Shown here: piece by piece, positions 1-7,942 of the stretch
How positions within the stretch are numbered: the first letter of the stretch is position 1
How the letters are laid out: each line of letters begins with the position of its first letter
Source: Thauera sp.
Lineage (GTDB): Bacteria > Pseudomonadota > Gammaproteobacteria > Burkholderiales > Rhodocyclaceae
NCBI GenBank assembly: GCA_003446655.1
Contig: DMCZ01000212.1
Span: forward strand, 40,737-52,872
Direction: 5' to 3'
Length of the DNA stretch: 12,136 nt
Notes under the pieces: model-generated
Database searches by the model: none
Told to the model about the DNA's origin: nothing
What the model saw: only the letters and a program-made list of their open reading frames with translations
Program-made: the position numbers and the translations under genes

Positions 1-764
1 CCCGCCACACCGGCACAGCCGGCCATGATGGTGTGCTCGCCTACGCGCACGTTGTGCGCGATCTGGATCAGGTTGTCGAGCTTGACGCCGTCGCCGATCA
101 CGGTGTCGTCGAGCGCGCCGCGGTCAATCGTCGTGCCAGCGCCGATCTCGACGTCGTTGCCGATGACGACACGGCCCGTCTGGGGGATCTTCACCCATGC
201 GCCCGACTTCTCGCGAGCGAAGCCGAAACCGTCCGCGCCGATCACTACGCCCGAGTGCAGGATGCAGTCTTCGCCGATGACGCAATCGTGATAGACGGTG
301 ACGTTGGCGTACAGACGGGTCCCGCGTCCGATCCGCGTGCCGCGGCCAACGAAACAGTTGGCGCCGATCACCACGTTTTCGCCAAGCTCGACCCCCTCTT
401 CCACGCACGCACCCGGCCCGATTTCTACGCTGGCCGGGACGGCGGACTCGACCGCCGCAAATCGATGCACGCCCGCGCGCGGCGCTGGCTGCGGGTTGAA
501 GAGCTGGGCGACGCGGGCGAAGTACAGATAAGGGTCCGCGGTGACGATCAGCGCCCGGTCCGAGAGCTGCTCGCGCACCTCAGGAGCGACGATCAGCGCG
601 CTGGCTGAGCACGCCGCGACCTGAGACAGATACTTGCGATTGGCGAGGAAGGCGAGATCGCCCTCGCCAGCTTTCTCGAGGGTGGCGACACGCGCCACCG
701 CGACGTTCCCGTCACCGTGAAGTTCGCCCCCGAGTCGATCGATCAGCTCTTGCAGTCGAAACAT
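1..764 (-). CDS. lpxD: UDP-3-O-acylglucosamine N-acyltransferase LpxD (C-terminus outside window)
   Basis: LpxD adds the second 3-hydroxyacyl chain, from acyl-ACP, to the 2-amino group of UDP-3-O-acylglucosamine. This is the third step of lipid A synthesis and takes place in the cytoplasm. About 254 codons are visible; the family is usually about 340 residues, so the C-terminal end lies beyond position 1. The N-terminal part begins MFRLQELIDRLGGEL, typical of the LpxD uridine-binding domain. From about residue 105 the protein shows the hexapeptide repeats of a left-handed beta-helix (for example VVIGAN, VVIGADGFGF, VEIGAGTTIDRGA). The segment QIAHN places a histidine at residue 237, matching the catalytic His239 of E. 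coli LpxD. The ATG lies 16 bp after the skp stop, and I see no Shine-Dalgarno sequence before it, so its translation probably depends on skp. The skp-lpxD pairing is the usual order. Identification is firm. Confidence 0.97.
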   Translation of the reverse strand, partial: MFRLQELIDRLGGELHGDGNVAVARVATLEKAGEGDLAFLANRKYLSQVAACSASALIVAPEVREQLSDRALIVTADPYLYFARVAQLFNPQPAPRAGVHRFAAVESAVPASVEIGPGACVEEGVELGENVVIGANCFVGRGTRIGRGTRLYANVTVYHDCVIGEDCILHSGVVIGADGFGFAREKSGAWVKIPQTGRVVIGNDVEIGAGTTIDRGALDDTVIGDGVKLDNLIQIAHNVRVGEHTIMAGCAGVA

Positions 765-780
765 GCGCGCGAGCGACCGC

Positions 781-1281
781 TTACTTGGCGTCGGACAGGG
801 CCTTGATGACCTTGTCGGTGATGTCGATGCGTGGATTCGCGTACACCGCTTCCTGGAAGATGATGTCGTAGTTTTCCCGCTCTGCGATCTCCTTGACCGA
901 GCGGTTGGCCTTGTCGAGCACCGAGGCAAGTTCCTCGTTGCGGCGCTGGTTCAGGTCTTCGCGGAACTCGCGCTGCTTGCGCTGGAAGTCACGGTTGAGC
1001 TCGTTGAACGCACGTTCCTTGTTGCGACGATCGCCGTCACCCATGGTCGGGCCGTTGCGCTCGAGGTCTTCCTGCATCGACTTGAGGTCGCGTGCGATGC
1101 GCTGGAGCTCCTGATCGCGCTTCTCGAACTCCTTCTCGAGACGCTGCTGCGCGCGCACGGCTGGCGCCGCCTCGCGCATGACACGGTCGGAATTCACGAA
1201 GCCGATCTTGTTCTCGGCAATCGCAGCCTGCGACACGCCGAGCAGTGCGGCTGCCAGCAGGGAGAGGGTACTGACTTTCAC
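781..1281 (-). CDS. skp: Periplasmic chaperone Skp/OmpH
   Basis: Skp is a trimeric periplasmic chaperone that holds unfolded outer-membrane proteins after export and passes them to the BAM complex. The product is 166 residues, close to the usual 160-170. It starts with a signal peptide (MKVSTLSLLAAALL, likely cut after AIA at about residue 22). The mature part opens with KIGFVNSDRVM, the conserved first strand, followed by a long charged Arg/Lys/Glu/Gln-rich helical stretch (about residues 40-130) that would form the tentacle arms. The C-terminal part (YDIIFQEAVYANPRIDITDKVI) returns to the beta core. The start codon is GTG: an in-frame TAA sits directly upstream, and a GGAGG lies 5 nt before the GTG, so no longer start is possible. 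The next internal ATG would remove the signal peptide. It lies 34 bp after bamA, its functional partner. Confidence 0.96.
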   Translation of the reverse strand: MKVSTLSLLAAALLGVSQAAIAENKIGFVNSDRVMREAAPAVRAQQRLEKEFEKRDQELQRIARDLKSMQEDLERNGPTMGDGDRRNKERAFNELNRDFQRKQREFREDLNQRRNEELASVLDKANRSVKEIAERENYDIIFQEAVYANPRIDITDKVIKALSDAK

Positions 1282-1286
1282 TTATG

Positions 1287-1291
1287 CCTCC
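1287..1291 (-). promoter_or_regulatory. Ribosome binding site for skp (fixes a GTG start)
   Basis: The minus strand reads GGAGG here, five bases before GTG at 1281-1279. Bases 1282-1284 form an in-frame TAA directly before the GTG, so this site decides the non-ATG start of skp. It is one of the stronger ribosome binding sites in the cluster. Confidence 0.85.
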
Positions 1292-1315
1292 GGATGGAAC
1301 TGGGTAGCCCGCAGA

Positions 1316-3673
1316 TCAGAAGACGCTGCCGAGCTGAAACTGGAATCGCTGGATCTCGTCGTTGTCTTTCTTGTTCAGCGGATGGCCGAAGCTGAACTTC
1401 AGCGGGCCGATCGGCGAACTCCACGAGAACGCGAGGCCGGTACTGTAGCGCAGGTCACTGAAACGGACATCCTGCTCGACGAAGCTGTCGCTTCCAAGCG
1501 GCTGCTCGTCCTCGCCCCACACATAGCCCGCGTCGAAGAACGCCGAAACGCGGAACGAGCGGTCCTTGCCGGCGCCCGGCATCGGGAAGTAGAACTCGGC
1601 GTTACCCACGACCTTACGCGTACCACCGGTCGAGGTGATGTCGCCGTCCGTGTCACGGAACTTCGGGCCAATGGAGCCCTGATCGAAACCTCGCACCGAA
1701 CCGATGCCGCCGACGTAATAGTTCTTGTAGAACGGCACGTCCTTGCCACCGAAGCCCTTGGCGTAGCCGACGTCAGCATTGAGCATCAGGGCATAGTCGC
1801 GGCCGATCGGGAACCAGTGCTGATACTGGTAGCCGAGCTTGCCATAGCGCAGATCACCGACCGGTACGGTAACCTCCCCGTACAGGCGCTGATACGTACC
1901 CGAACGCGGGTAGGTGAAACTGTCACGACCATCGCGCGACCACCCCACCGTTGCGAGCAAGCTCCGCACGGTCACATCGCCGGTACCGTCCGGGTTATTG
2001 CAACCACCAAAGTCCCTGCAGAAGTCCTTGTAGAGCTTCGGGCTGAGCGTGTAAGTGGTGATCTCGGTCTGGTCCGCAGTCAGCCCGAAGTTGATCTGAT
2101 CGTCTTCCGCGATCGGCCACCCCAGCCGGATGCCGGCGCCGGTCGACACCGTCTTGTACGGCGACACCGAGTCGAGCTCGTCAGCATCATAGGTACGGTG
2201 ATAGAGGTCCCAGCCCAGGCTCACGCCATCGACCGTGTAGTACGGATTCGTAAACGACAATGCCAGCGTACGGCTGGACTCACTGGTGTTCAGGCCAAGC
2301 GTCAGCGCGTTCCCGCTGCCGAACAGGTTCTGCTGCGCGATCGAGGCAGACAGCACGATGTTCTCGGCGCTGGAAAAGCCTGCGCCCAGCATCAGGTTGC
2401 CGGTGGGGCGCTCCTTCACCGTGAAGTTCACATCCACCTGGTCGGTGGTGCCGGGAACAGCGGGCGTCTCGACATTCACCTCATCGAAGAAGCCGAGGCG
2501 GTCGATGCGGGTGCGCGAGCGGTTGATCGCAGCAGCGTCGTACCAGCCGCCCTCCATCTGCCGCATCTCGCGGCGAACAACCTCGTCGCGCGTCTTGGTG
2601 TTGCCGCCGACGTTGATGCGGCGCACATAGACGCGACGGCCGGGATCGACGAAGACGGTGAAGGCGACCTCGCGCTTGTCCTTGTCCACCTCCGGCGCCG
2701 CGTTCACGTTCGCGAAGGCATAACCCTCGTTGCCCAGGCGATCGGTGATCGCCTTGGTGGTTTCGGTGAGTTTCTCGCGCGAGAAGATCTCGCCCGGGCG
2801 GATCTGGGTCAGCGCGGTGTATTCCGATTCCGGCAGCACCAGATCGCCGGTGAAGCGCACGCCGGTCACCGTATACTGCTCGCCCTCGGTGATGTTCACC
2901 GTGATGTAGATGTCTTTCTTGTCGGGCGTGATCGAGACCTGAGTCGAGTCGATGTTGAAGTCGAGGTAACCCTGGTTCAGGTAGAAGGAACGCAGGGTCT
3001 CCAGGTCGGCCGACAGCTTCTGGCGCGAGTACTGGTCGTTCTTGGTGTACCACGTGAGCCAGCCTGGCGTGGTGAGCTGCATCTGCTCAATGAGGTCATC
3101 AGCTTCGAACGCCTTGGCGCCGACGATGTTGATCTGGCGAATCTTGGCGACGTCACCCTCCTCCACCGCGAAGTTGATGCCGACGCGGTTACGCTCGAGC
3201 GGCGTGACGGTGGTGGTCACCGTTGCGGCATACTTGCCGCGCGACAGGTACTGGCGCTTGAGTTCCTGTTCTGCGCGCTCGAGCAGCGCACGGTCGAAGA
3301 TCCGCGATTCGGCAAGGCCGACCTCGCGCAGACCCGCCTTGAGCGCGTCCTTGTCGAATTCCTTGACGCCGACGAAATTGATGTCGGCGATTGCGGGACG
3401 CTCGTCGAGCACGACGACGATCACGTCGCCTTCGGTCTCGATACGCACGTCGCTGAAGAAGCCGGTGGCGAACAGCGCCCGAATTGCGTCGGCTGCCTGC
3501 GCCTCGCTGAAGGTCTCACCCACCCGCACCGGCAGGTAGTTGAAGACGGTGCCCGCCTCGGTGCGCTGGATGCCTTCGACCCGGATGTCCTTGACGACGA
3601 AGGGATCGAACGCGAACGCCGGCGCAGCGGCAAAGAGGGCCATGATGAGCCCGGGCAGGAGCTTGCGATTCAT
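1316..3673 (-). CDS. bamA: Outer-membrane protein assembly factor BamA
   Basis: BamA is the essential Omp85-family core of the BAM complex and folds and inserts beta-barrel proteins into the outer membrane. The product is 785 residues; E. coli BamA is about 810. A signal peptide ends near residue 21 (APAFA before FDPFVV). Five POTRA domains fill roughly residues 22-420, with typical openings such as VKDIRVEGIQRTEAG and VRRINVGGNTKTRDEV. The barrel follows from about residue 422 and ends in phenylalanine, as outer-membrane barrels do. The conserved VRGF of the lid loop is at residues 660-663, the same numbering as in E. coli. The only two cysteines are Cys552 and Cys558, in a predicted extracellular loop. 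The ATG is 8 bp after the rseP stop without an evident Shine-Dalgarno sequence, suggesting coupling to rseP. Placement between rseP and skp is the classic order. Confidence 0.98.
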   Translation of the reverse strand: MNRKLLPGLIMALFAAAPAFAFDPFVVKDIRVEGIQRTEAGTVFNYLPVRVGETFSEAQAADAIRALFATGFFSDVRIETEGDVIVVVLDERPAIADINFVGVKEFDKDALKAGLREVGLAESRIFDRALLERAEQELKRQYLSRGKYAATVTTTVTPLERNRVGINFAVEEGDVAKIRQINIVGAKAFEADDLIEQMQLTTPGWLTWYTKNDQYSRQKLSADLETLRSFYLNQGYLDFNIDSTQVSITPDKKDIYITVNITEGEQYTVTGVRFTGDLVLPESEYTALTQIRPGEIFSREKLTETTKAITDRLGNEGYAFANVNAAPEVDKDKREVAFTVFVDPGRRVYVRRINVGGNTKTRDEVVRREMRQMEGGWYDAAAINRSRTRIDRLGFFDEVNVETPAVPGTTDQVDVNFTVKERPTGNLMLGAGFSSAENIVLSASIAQQNLFGSGNALTLGLNTSESSRTLALSFTNPYYTVDGVSLGWDLYHRTYDADELDSVSPYKTVSTGAGIRLGWPIAEDDQINFGLTADQTEITTYTLSPKLYKDFCRDFGGCNNPDGTGDVTVRSLLATVGWSRDGRDSFTYPRSGTYQRLYGEVTVPVGDLRYGKLGYQYQHWFPIGRDYALMLNADVGYAKGFGGKDVPFYKNYYVGGIGSVRGFDQGSIGPKFRDTDGDITSTGGTRKVVGNAEFYFPMPGAGKDRSFRVSAFFDAGYVWGEDEQPLGSDSFVEQDVRFSDLRYSTGLAFSWSSPIGPLKFSFGHPLNKKDNDEIQRFQFQLGSVF

Positions 3674-3681
3674 GCGGGAAT

Positions 3682-5046
3682 TCAGCCGGAAATGAGACGG
3701 TTGATGTCGTTGTAGAAGGCGAATGCCATCAGCATCACCAGGAGGACGAGACCGATCTGCTGACCGATCTCCATGACGCGCTCCGGAATCGGACCGCCCT
3801 TGATGATTTCGACCGTATAGTACAACAAGTGTCCACCATCCAGAACCGGGATGGGGAGCAGGTTAAGGACCCCCAGGCTGATGCTGATCAGGGCCACGAA
3901 CTTGAGGTAATGGCTCAGCCCGAGCTGCGCCGTCTGCCCGGCATAATCCGCAATCGTGACCGGTCCGGAAAGGTTCTTCCAGGAAACTTCGCCCGTGAAC
4001 ATGCGGCCGATCATCTTCAGACTAAGCACGCTGGTGTCCCAGGTCTGACCCACCGCTCTCGCCAGCCCCTCGGCCACGCCGTAGCGAACTTCGCCGAACA
4101 TGGACACGCCGCCCGGCGCGGGTTCCGCGACGCCGACACCGATGCGTCCTATGCGCTCACCGTTCTCGCTCGCCTCGTCGGGCGTGACCTGCAGCGTCAG
4201 GATCGTTTCGCCGCGCCGAATCTCGAAGGGCAGGCTGCGCCCTGGAGCCCCACGTACGGACGCAACGAGGTCGCCCCAGGCGTCGATCTCCCGCCCGTCG
4301 ATGGCCAGCACCTCGTCCCCGGACTGCATCCCCGCGCGCGCCGCGGCGCCGTCGTCGGAAATCTTGCCGACAATCGCGGGGATGTGCGGCCGCCATGGTC
4401 TGAGACCAATCCGCGCGATGAGGTCGGTGTTGCCCTCGTCGATCGCAACGCCCCGCAGATCAAGTCGCCGGAAGGCCTCGACGCCCTCCAGCGTACGGAC
4501 CTTCAAAACCAGCTCACGGCTGTCCAGCACGTGCTGGAGCAGCATCCAGCGCAGGTCCTGCCAGCTCCGCACCGGCTCGTCGTCGATCGACACCACCAGA
4601 TCACCGTCCCGGATGCCCGCAGCCTGAGCGATGGCCGGCGTGTCCGACAGCGCGACGCGCGGCCGCAACTCGTCGGTACCGGCAACGAACAGACCCCAGT
4701 AGAGCACGATCGCGAGCAGAAAATTGGCGATCGGCCCGGCGGCCACGATCGCGAATCGGCGATAGACGTTCTGCCGGTTGAAGCTGCGATGCAGCTCTTC
4801 CGCAGCCACCGGGCCTTCGCGCTCATCCAGCATCTTGACGTAGCCGCCCAGCGGGAAGGCTGCCAGGGCCCACTCGGTGCCATCACGGCCAGCGCGCTTT
4901 ACGACCAGCGGCTTGCCGAAGCCGATCGAAAAACGCAACACCTTTACGCCGCACCAGCGCGCGACCAGATAGTGGCCCAGCTCGTGCACCAGGATCAGCA
5001 GCCCGAGCGCCAGCGCAAAGGGAACGAGGTAATCCAGCAGATTCAT
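3682..5046 (-). CDS. rseP: Site-2 intramembrane zinc metalloprotease RseP
   Basis: RseP is an inner-membrane site-2 protease. In the envelope stress pathway it cuts the anti-sigma factor RseA after DegS has trimmed it, freeing sigma-E; it also clears leftover signal peptides. The product is 454 residues, close to the 450 of E. coli. The zinc site HELGH is at residues 21-25 in the first membrane helix. The third zinc ligand is Asp403 within NLLPIPVLDGGH. Two PDZ domains lie between the second and third helices, at about residues 125-195 and 215-290 (AGIRDGDLVVSIDDEPV and AGMQSGDEVLAIDGREI). A C-terminal membrane helix follows (GLVLLVMLMAFAFY). The ATG overlaps the dxr stop as ATGA, which implies translational coupling; no Shine-Dalgarno sequence is clear. 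No RseA or sigma-E gene is in the window. Confidence 0.97.
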   Translation of the reverse strand: MNLLDYLVPFALALGLLILVHELGHYLVARWCGVKVLRFSIGFGKPLVVKRAGRDGTEWALAAFPLGGYVKMLDEREGPVAAEELHRSFNRQNVYRRFAIVAAGPIANFLLAIVLYWGLFVAGTDELRPRVALSDTPAIAQAAGIRDGDLVVSIDDEPVRSWQDLRWMLLQHVLDSRELVLKVRTLEGVEAFRRLDLRGVAIDEGNTDLIARIGLRPWRPHIPAIVGKISDDGAAARAGMQSGDEVLAIDGREIDAWGDLVASVRGAPGRSLPFEIRRGETILTLQVTPDEASENGERIGRIGVGVAEPAPGGVSMFGEVRYGVAEGLARAVGQTWDTSVLSLKMIGRMFTGEVSWKNLSGPVTIADYAGQTAQLGLSHYLKFVALISISLGVLNLLPIPVLDGGHLLYYTVEIIKGGPIPERVMEIGQQIGLVLLVMLMAFAFYNDINRLISG

Positions 5047-6245
5047 CGGCGGACCGTCCGTTGTGAGATCTCCGCCCGCGCCCAGTCGCGCGCGCGCGCG
5101 TCAGCGGCAATCACCGCATCCAGCGAATCGACCGCCAGGCTGCCGCTGCGTTCCAGGCAGGCGGCGATGACCGCAGGAATGTCGAGAAAGCCGATGCGGC
5201 GCTCGAGGAAGGCAGCCACCGCCTCTTCGTTCGCGGCATTGAGGACCGCAGGTGCGGCACCGCCGGCACGCAGGGCCTCGAAGGCCAGGCGCAGGCAGGG
5301 AAAACGCGCGAAGTCGGGGCGCTCGAAGTCGAGCCGCGCGATCTCGAACAGATCCAGCGGCCGTACGCCTGCATCGATCCGCGCAGGCCATGCCATCGCG
5401 TGCGCAATAGGGGTGCGCATGTCGGGGTTGCCCAGCTGCGCAATGACCGAACCGTCCGCGTAATCGACCATCGAGTGGATCACGCTCTGCGGATGAACCA
5501 CCACTTCGATGATGTCGGCAGATGCACCGAACAGCCAGTGCGCCTCGATGACTTCCAGCCCCTTGTTCATCATGGTGGCCGAGTCCACCGAAATCTTTCG
5601 CCCCATCACCCAGTTCGGATGGGCACAAGCCTGCTCAGGGGTCACTTCCGCGAGCGACTCCAGCGGCGCAGTACGGAAAGGCCCGCCCGAGGCCGTGAGC
5701 AGTACGCGCCGCACACCGGCCGCCGCAGGGCTGCGCGCGTAATTCGGTGGCAGGGCCTGGAAGATCGCGTTGTGCTCGCTGTCGATCGGCAGCAGCGTCG
5801 CCCCGCCCGCCTTCACCGCATCCATGAAGAGCTGGCCGGACAGGACCAGGGCCTCCTTGTTGGCGAGCAGCACCTTCTTGCCGGCGCGGGCCGCGGCAAG
5901 CGTCGGCCGCAGGCCCGCCGCCCCGACGATCGCCGCCATGACCATCTCCACCTGCTCGGCCGCTGCAACCTCCTCAAGCGCGGCCTCGCCGCACAGAACT
6001 TCGGTCCGGCTGCCGGCCGTGCGCAGGGCCCGGGCCAGTTCCTCCGCGGCAGCAGCATCCCCCAGCACCGCGTAGCGGGGAGCAAACTGCAGGCACTGAG
6101 CGAGCAGGATTTCATGCTGGCGGAAGGCGCTGAGCGCAAAGACCTCGAATCGGTCGGGGTGGCGTGCGACGACATCGAGCGTGCTGCGCCCGATCGAGCC
6201 GGTGGCGCCCAGGACAGTCAGGCGCCGGAGGGCGGATTCAGCCAT
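5043..6245 (-). CDS. dxr: 1-deoxy-D-xylulose 5-phosphate reductoisomerase
   Basis: Dxr converts 1-deoxy-D-xylulose 5-phosphate to 2-C-methyl-D-erythritol 4-phosphate with NADPH, the committed step of the MEP isoprenoid pathway. The product is 400 residues, the usual length. The NADPH-binding loop GATGSIG is at residues 13-19. The metal ligands are Asp155 and Glu157 in IDSEHNA and Glu231 in SATMMNKGLE. The glycine-rich SGGPF and the HPNWVMGRKISVDSAT segment are also intact. I chose ATG 6245 because the family begins close to the first beta strand, here RRLTVLGATGS. An in-frame TTG at 6284 would add 13 residues (PRPTRLWIWNTK after the start) that do not look like the family. The gene follows cdsA after 42 bp and overlaps rseP by 4 bp. 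A (CG)7 tract lies near its 3' end. Supply of isoprenoid precursors fits with uppS two genes upstream. Confidence 0.97.
   Translation of the reverse strand: MAESALRRLTVLGATGSIGRSTLDVVARHPDRFEVFALSAFRQHEILLAQCLQFAPRYAVLGDAAAAEELARALRTAGSRTEVLCGEAALEEVAAAEQVEMVMAAIVGAAGLRPTLAAARAGKKVLLANKEALVLSGQLFMDAVKAGGATLLPIDSEHNAIFQALPPNYARSPAAAGVRRVLLTASGGPFRTAPLESLAEVTPEQACAHPNWVMGRKISVDSATMMNKGLEVIEAHWLFGASADIIEVVVHPQSVIHSMVDYADGSVIAQLGNPDMRTPIAHAMAWPARIDAGVRPLDLFEIARLDFERPDFARFPCLRLAFEALRAGGAAPAVLNAANEEAVAAFLERRIGFLDIPAVIAACLERSGSLAVDSLDAVIAADARARDWARAEISQRTVRR
5087..5100. repeat. (CG)7 dinucleotide tract inside dxr
   Basis: Fourteen bases of alternating C and G lie inside the dxr coding region, about 15-20 codons from its stop, in the segment reading ADARARDWARAE. 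It is the longest pure dinucleotide run I noticed in the window. Such runs can slip during replication and can adopt left-handed DNA, but in a GC-rich genome Ala-Arg codons can produce one by chance. Confidence 0.8.
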
Positions 6246-6287
6246 TTTTGTATTCCAGATCCAGAGCCGTGTCGGCCTCGGCAAGAC

Positions 6288-7109
6288 TCAAGCAGCGAGC
6301 CAGACCGATACGAGGGCCACGAGCGGAAGCGTCGACGTGAGGCTGTCGATGCGGTCGAGAATGCCGCCGTGGCCGGGCAGGATACTGCCGCTGTCCTTGA
6401 GTCCTGCCTGGCGCTTGAGGAGCGACTCGAAGAGGTCGCCGATGACGCTGATCGCCGTCCAGGCGAGCAAGGCGACTGCGATCGCAAGCGCCCCACCAGG
6501 TTGCCGCGCGCCGAGAGCGACGAGCACCCCGAAACCGAACAACAGTACCGCGACCGCGGCCCCGCCCGCGCCTTCCCAGGTCTTTCCCGGACTGATGCTC
6601 GGCGCGAGCTTGTGACGGCCGAGCGCGCGTCCGGAAAAATACGCAGCGATATCTGCGACCCATACGACCGCCATCGTGCCCAGCAGCACCCATGGGCCGA
6701 TCGTGCGCAGATGCATCATCGCAAGCGCAGTCGGGATCAGCACCACAAAACCCACCAGGGACGCAAGCGTCGGGCTGGATAGCGACCACTTGCGCGCAAG
6801 CCAGACCGGCACGACGAAAACCCAGAACACCGCGCTTACGAGGTAGAGCGGAATCAGCAGGAAGGCTCCGGCAAGGCTGCCATCGCCCAGGCCAGACAGA
6901 AAACCCACCATCAGACAGGTCACGCCGAACACGATCGCCGTCATCATGCGAAGCGGCCGCTCGAAGCGCGCAAGCCCACCCCACTCCCAGGCCGCCCCGC
7001 CACACAGCGCGGCGCACAGCACCATCCACGCCGCCGCCGGCAGCAGGAAGACGGCGCCCAGCAGGCCCGCGAGCAACACGATCGCAGTAAGTACGCGGTC
7101 CTTAAGCAT
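6288..7109 (-). CDS. cdsA: Phosphatidate cytidylyltransferase (CDP-diglyceride synthase)
   Basis: CdsA joins phosphatidic acid and CTP to make CDP-diacylglycerol, the precursor of all phospholipids in the cell, in the inner membrane. The product is 273 residues, close to the family's 270-285. It is strongly hydrophobic with about seven or eight predicted membrane segments, starting at residues 6-23 (VLTAIVLLAGLLGAVFLL). The CDP-diglyceride synthase signature covers residues 229-255: S-LLKR, KDSGS, then LPGHGGILDRID, with the family's Lys-Asp and the closing Asp-Arg-x-Asp. The upstream motif SPGKTWEG at residues 173-180 is also conserved. The ATG at 7109 lies inside the end of uppS, giving an 8-bp overlap (ATGCTTAA), with no strong Shine-Dalgarno sequence, so ribosomes finishing uppS probably restart here. 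The frame stays open upstream of this ATG but that stretch is Ser/Arg-rich and only mirrors uppS. Confidence 0.96.
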   Translation of the reverse strand: MLKDRVLTAIVLLAGLLGAVFLLPAAAWMVLCAALCGGAAWEWGGLARFERPLRMMTAIVFGVTCLMVGFLSGLGDGSLAGAFLLIPLYLVSAVFWVFVVPVWLARKWSLSSPTLASLVGFVVLIPTALAMMHLRTIGPWVLLGTMAVVWVADIAAYFSGRALGRHKLAPSISPGKTWEGAGGAAVAVLLFGFGVLVALGARQPGGALAIAVALLAWTAISVIGDLFESLLKRQAGLKDSGSILPGHGGILDRIDSLTSTLPLVALVSVWLAA

Positions 7110-7887
7110 CGAGCGACCGCCCCGCGGCTGCAGCCGTCGTGAGTTGTTCGCTCGTGCGTCCGAAGCGGCGCTCCCGCCCCTGATAGGACGCGATCGCGTC
7201 CGCCAGCGCCGCGGCGTCGAAATCGGGCCACAGCACATCAGTGAAGAACAGTTCGGTGTAGGCGAGCTGCCAGAGCAGGAAGTTGCTGATGCGCTTCTCG
7301 CCACCCGTCCGAATGAAGAGATCCGGCTCGGGCGCGAAGTGCATTGACAGCTCGCTCGCCAGCTCGTCCTCGGTGAAACCATCGTGGCGGTCCGGGTGGC
7401 GGGCCATCAGCCGCGACATCGCGTTCATGATGTCCCAGCGTCCGCCGTAGTTGGCGGCCACCGTCAGGTTGAAGCGCTGATTCCCGGCGGTCAGAGCCTC
7501 GGCTTCGCGGATCACATTGACCAGCGGCGCCTCGAACCGGGACAGATCGCCGATCACACGAAAGCGGATGCCGTTCTCGTGGAGGCGCGCCACTTCCTTC
7601 TGCAGCGATTTCAGGAACAGCTGCATCAGGAACGAAACCTCGTCCTGCGGACGACGCCAGTTCTCCGAGCTGAACGCGAACACGGTGAGGTACTCGACGC
7701 CGTGCTCGATGCAGCCGCGAATGACCGAGCGCAGGGCCTCGACGCCGCGTGAATGCCCGGCAACGCGCGGCATGAGTCGCTTGCGCGCCCACCGTCCGTT
7801 GCCGTCCATGATGATGGCGACATGCCGGGGCACTGCCGACACCTCGGGGATCTCCCGGGTGGAGCTTCTGAAACGACCACCGGTCAT
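7102..7887 (-). CDS. uppS: Undecaprenyl diphosphate synthase (cis-prenyltransferase)
   Basis: UppS extends farnesyl diphosphate with eight isopentenyl units in cis to give undecaprenyl diphosphate, the carrier lipid for peptidoglycan and surface polysaccharides. The product is 261 residues, slightly above the usual 240-255 because of a polar N-terminal leader of about 18 residues. The catalytic motif IIMDGNGRWA places the active Asp at residue 28 (Asp26 in E. coli). Also present are FSSENW (72-77), the diphosphate-binding IRTGGEKRISNFLLWQ (192-207) and TELFFTDVLWPDF (211-223). The ATG at 7887 has an AGGAGG six bases upstream, which supports this start. That ribosome binding site can fold into a stem with the end of frr. 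The gene overlaps cdsA by 8 bp. Confidence 0.97.
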   Translation of the reverse strand: MTGGRFRSSTREIPEVSAVPRHVAIIMDGNGRWARKRLMPRVAGHSRGVEALRSVIRGCIEHGVEYLTVFAFSSENWRRPQDEVSFLMQLFLKSLQKEVARLHENGIRFRVIGDLSRFEAPLVNVIREAEALTAGNQRFNLTVAANYGGRWDIMNAMSRLMARHPDRHDGFTEDELASELSMHFAPEPDLFIRTGGEKRISNFLLWQLAYTELFFTDVLWPDFDAAALADAIASYQGRERRFGRTSEQLTTAAAAGRSLDA

Positions 7888-7942
7888 GATCTGCCTCCTG
7901 TCGAACCCATGCGGGACCAGCCGATCCAGGCAGGATCAGATC
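7885..7942 (-). promoter_or_regulatory. frr-uppS junction: ribosome binding site of uppS within a potential stem
   Basis: The minus strand has AGGAGG at 7899-7894, six bases before the uppS ATG. On the mRNA, GATCTG (7942-7937) can pair with CAGATC (7893-7888), and TCCTG (7935-7931) with CAGGA (7900-7896), leaving a small A/GG internal loop. Eleven base pairs thus hold most of the ribosome binding site. The left arm contains the frr stop codon at 7938-7936, so a ribosome ending frr would open the stem. The pairing is read directly; the coupling role is inference. Confidence 0.5.

Noticed and set aside
1178..3715. An 845-codon open frame on the plus strand, antisense to bamA and skp
   Set aside because: It lies opposite an unmistakable BamA. 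Its product is rich in Arg, Val, Asp and His, with no recognisable domain or signal peptide, as expected when the reverse frame of GC-rich codons stays open.
5043..6284. Longer dxr from a TTG at 6284
   Set aside because: The added 13 residues (PRPTRLWIWNTK after the start) do not resemble Dxr N-termini, and ATG 6245 gives the normal 400-residue length.
6288..7382. cdsA reading extended upstream to 7382
   Set aside because: The added 91 residues are the off-frame reading of uppS (Ser/Arg-rich, no membrane character); CdsA naturally starts at the ATG at 7109.
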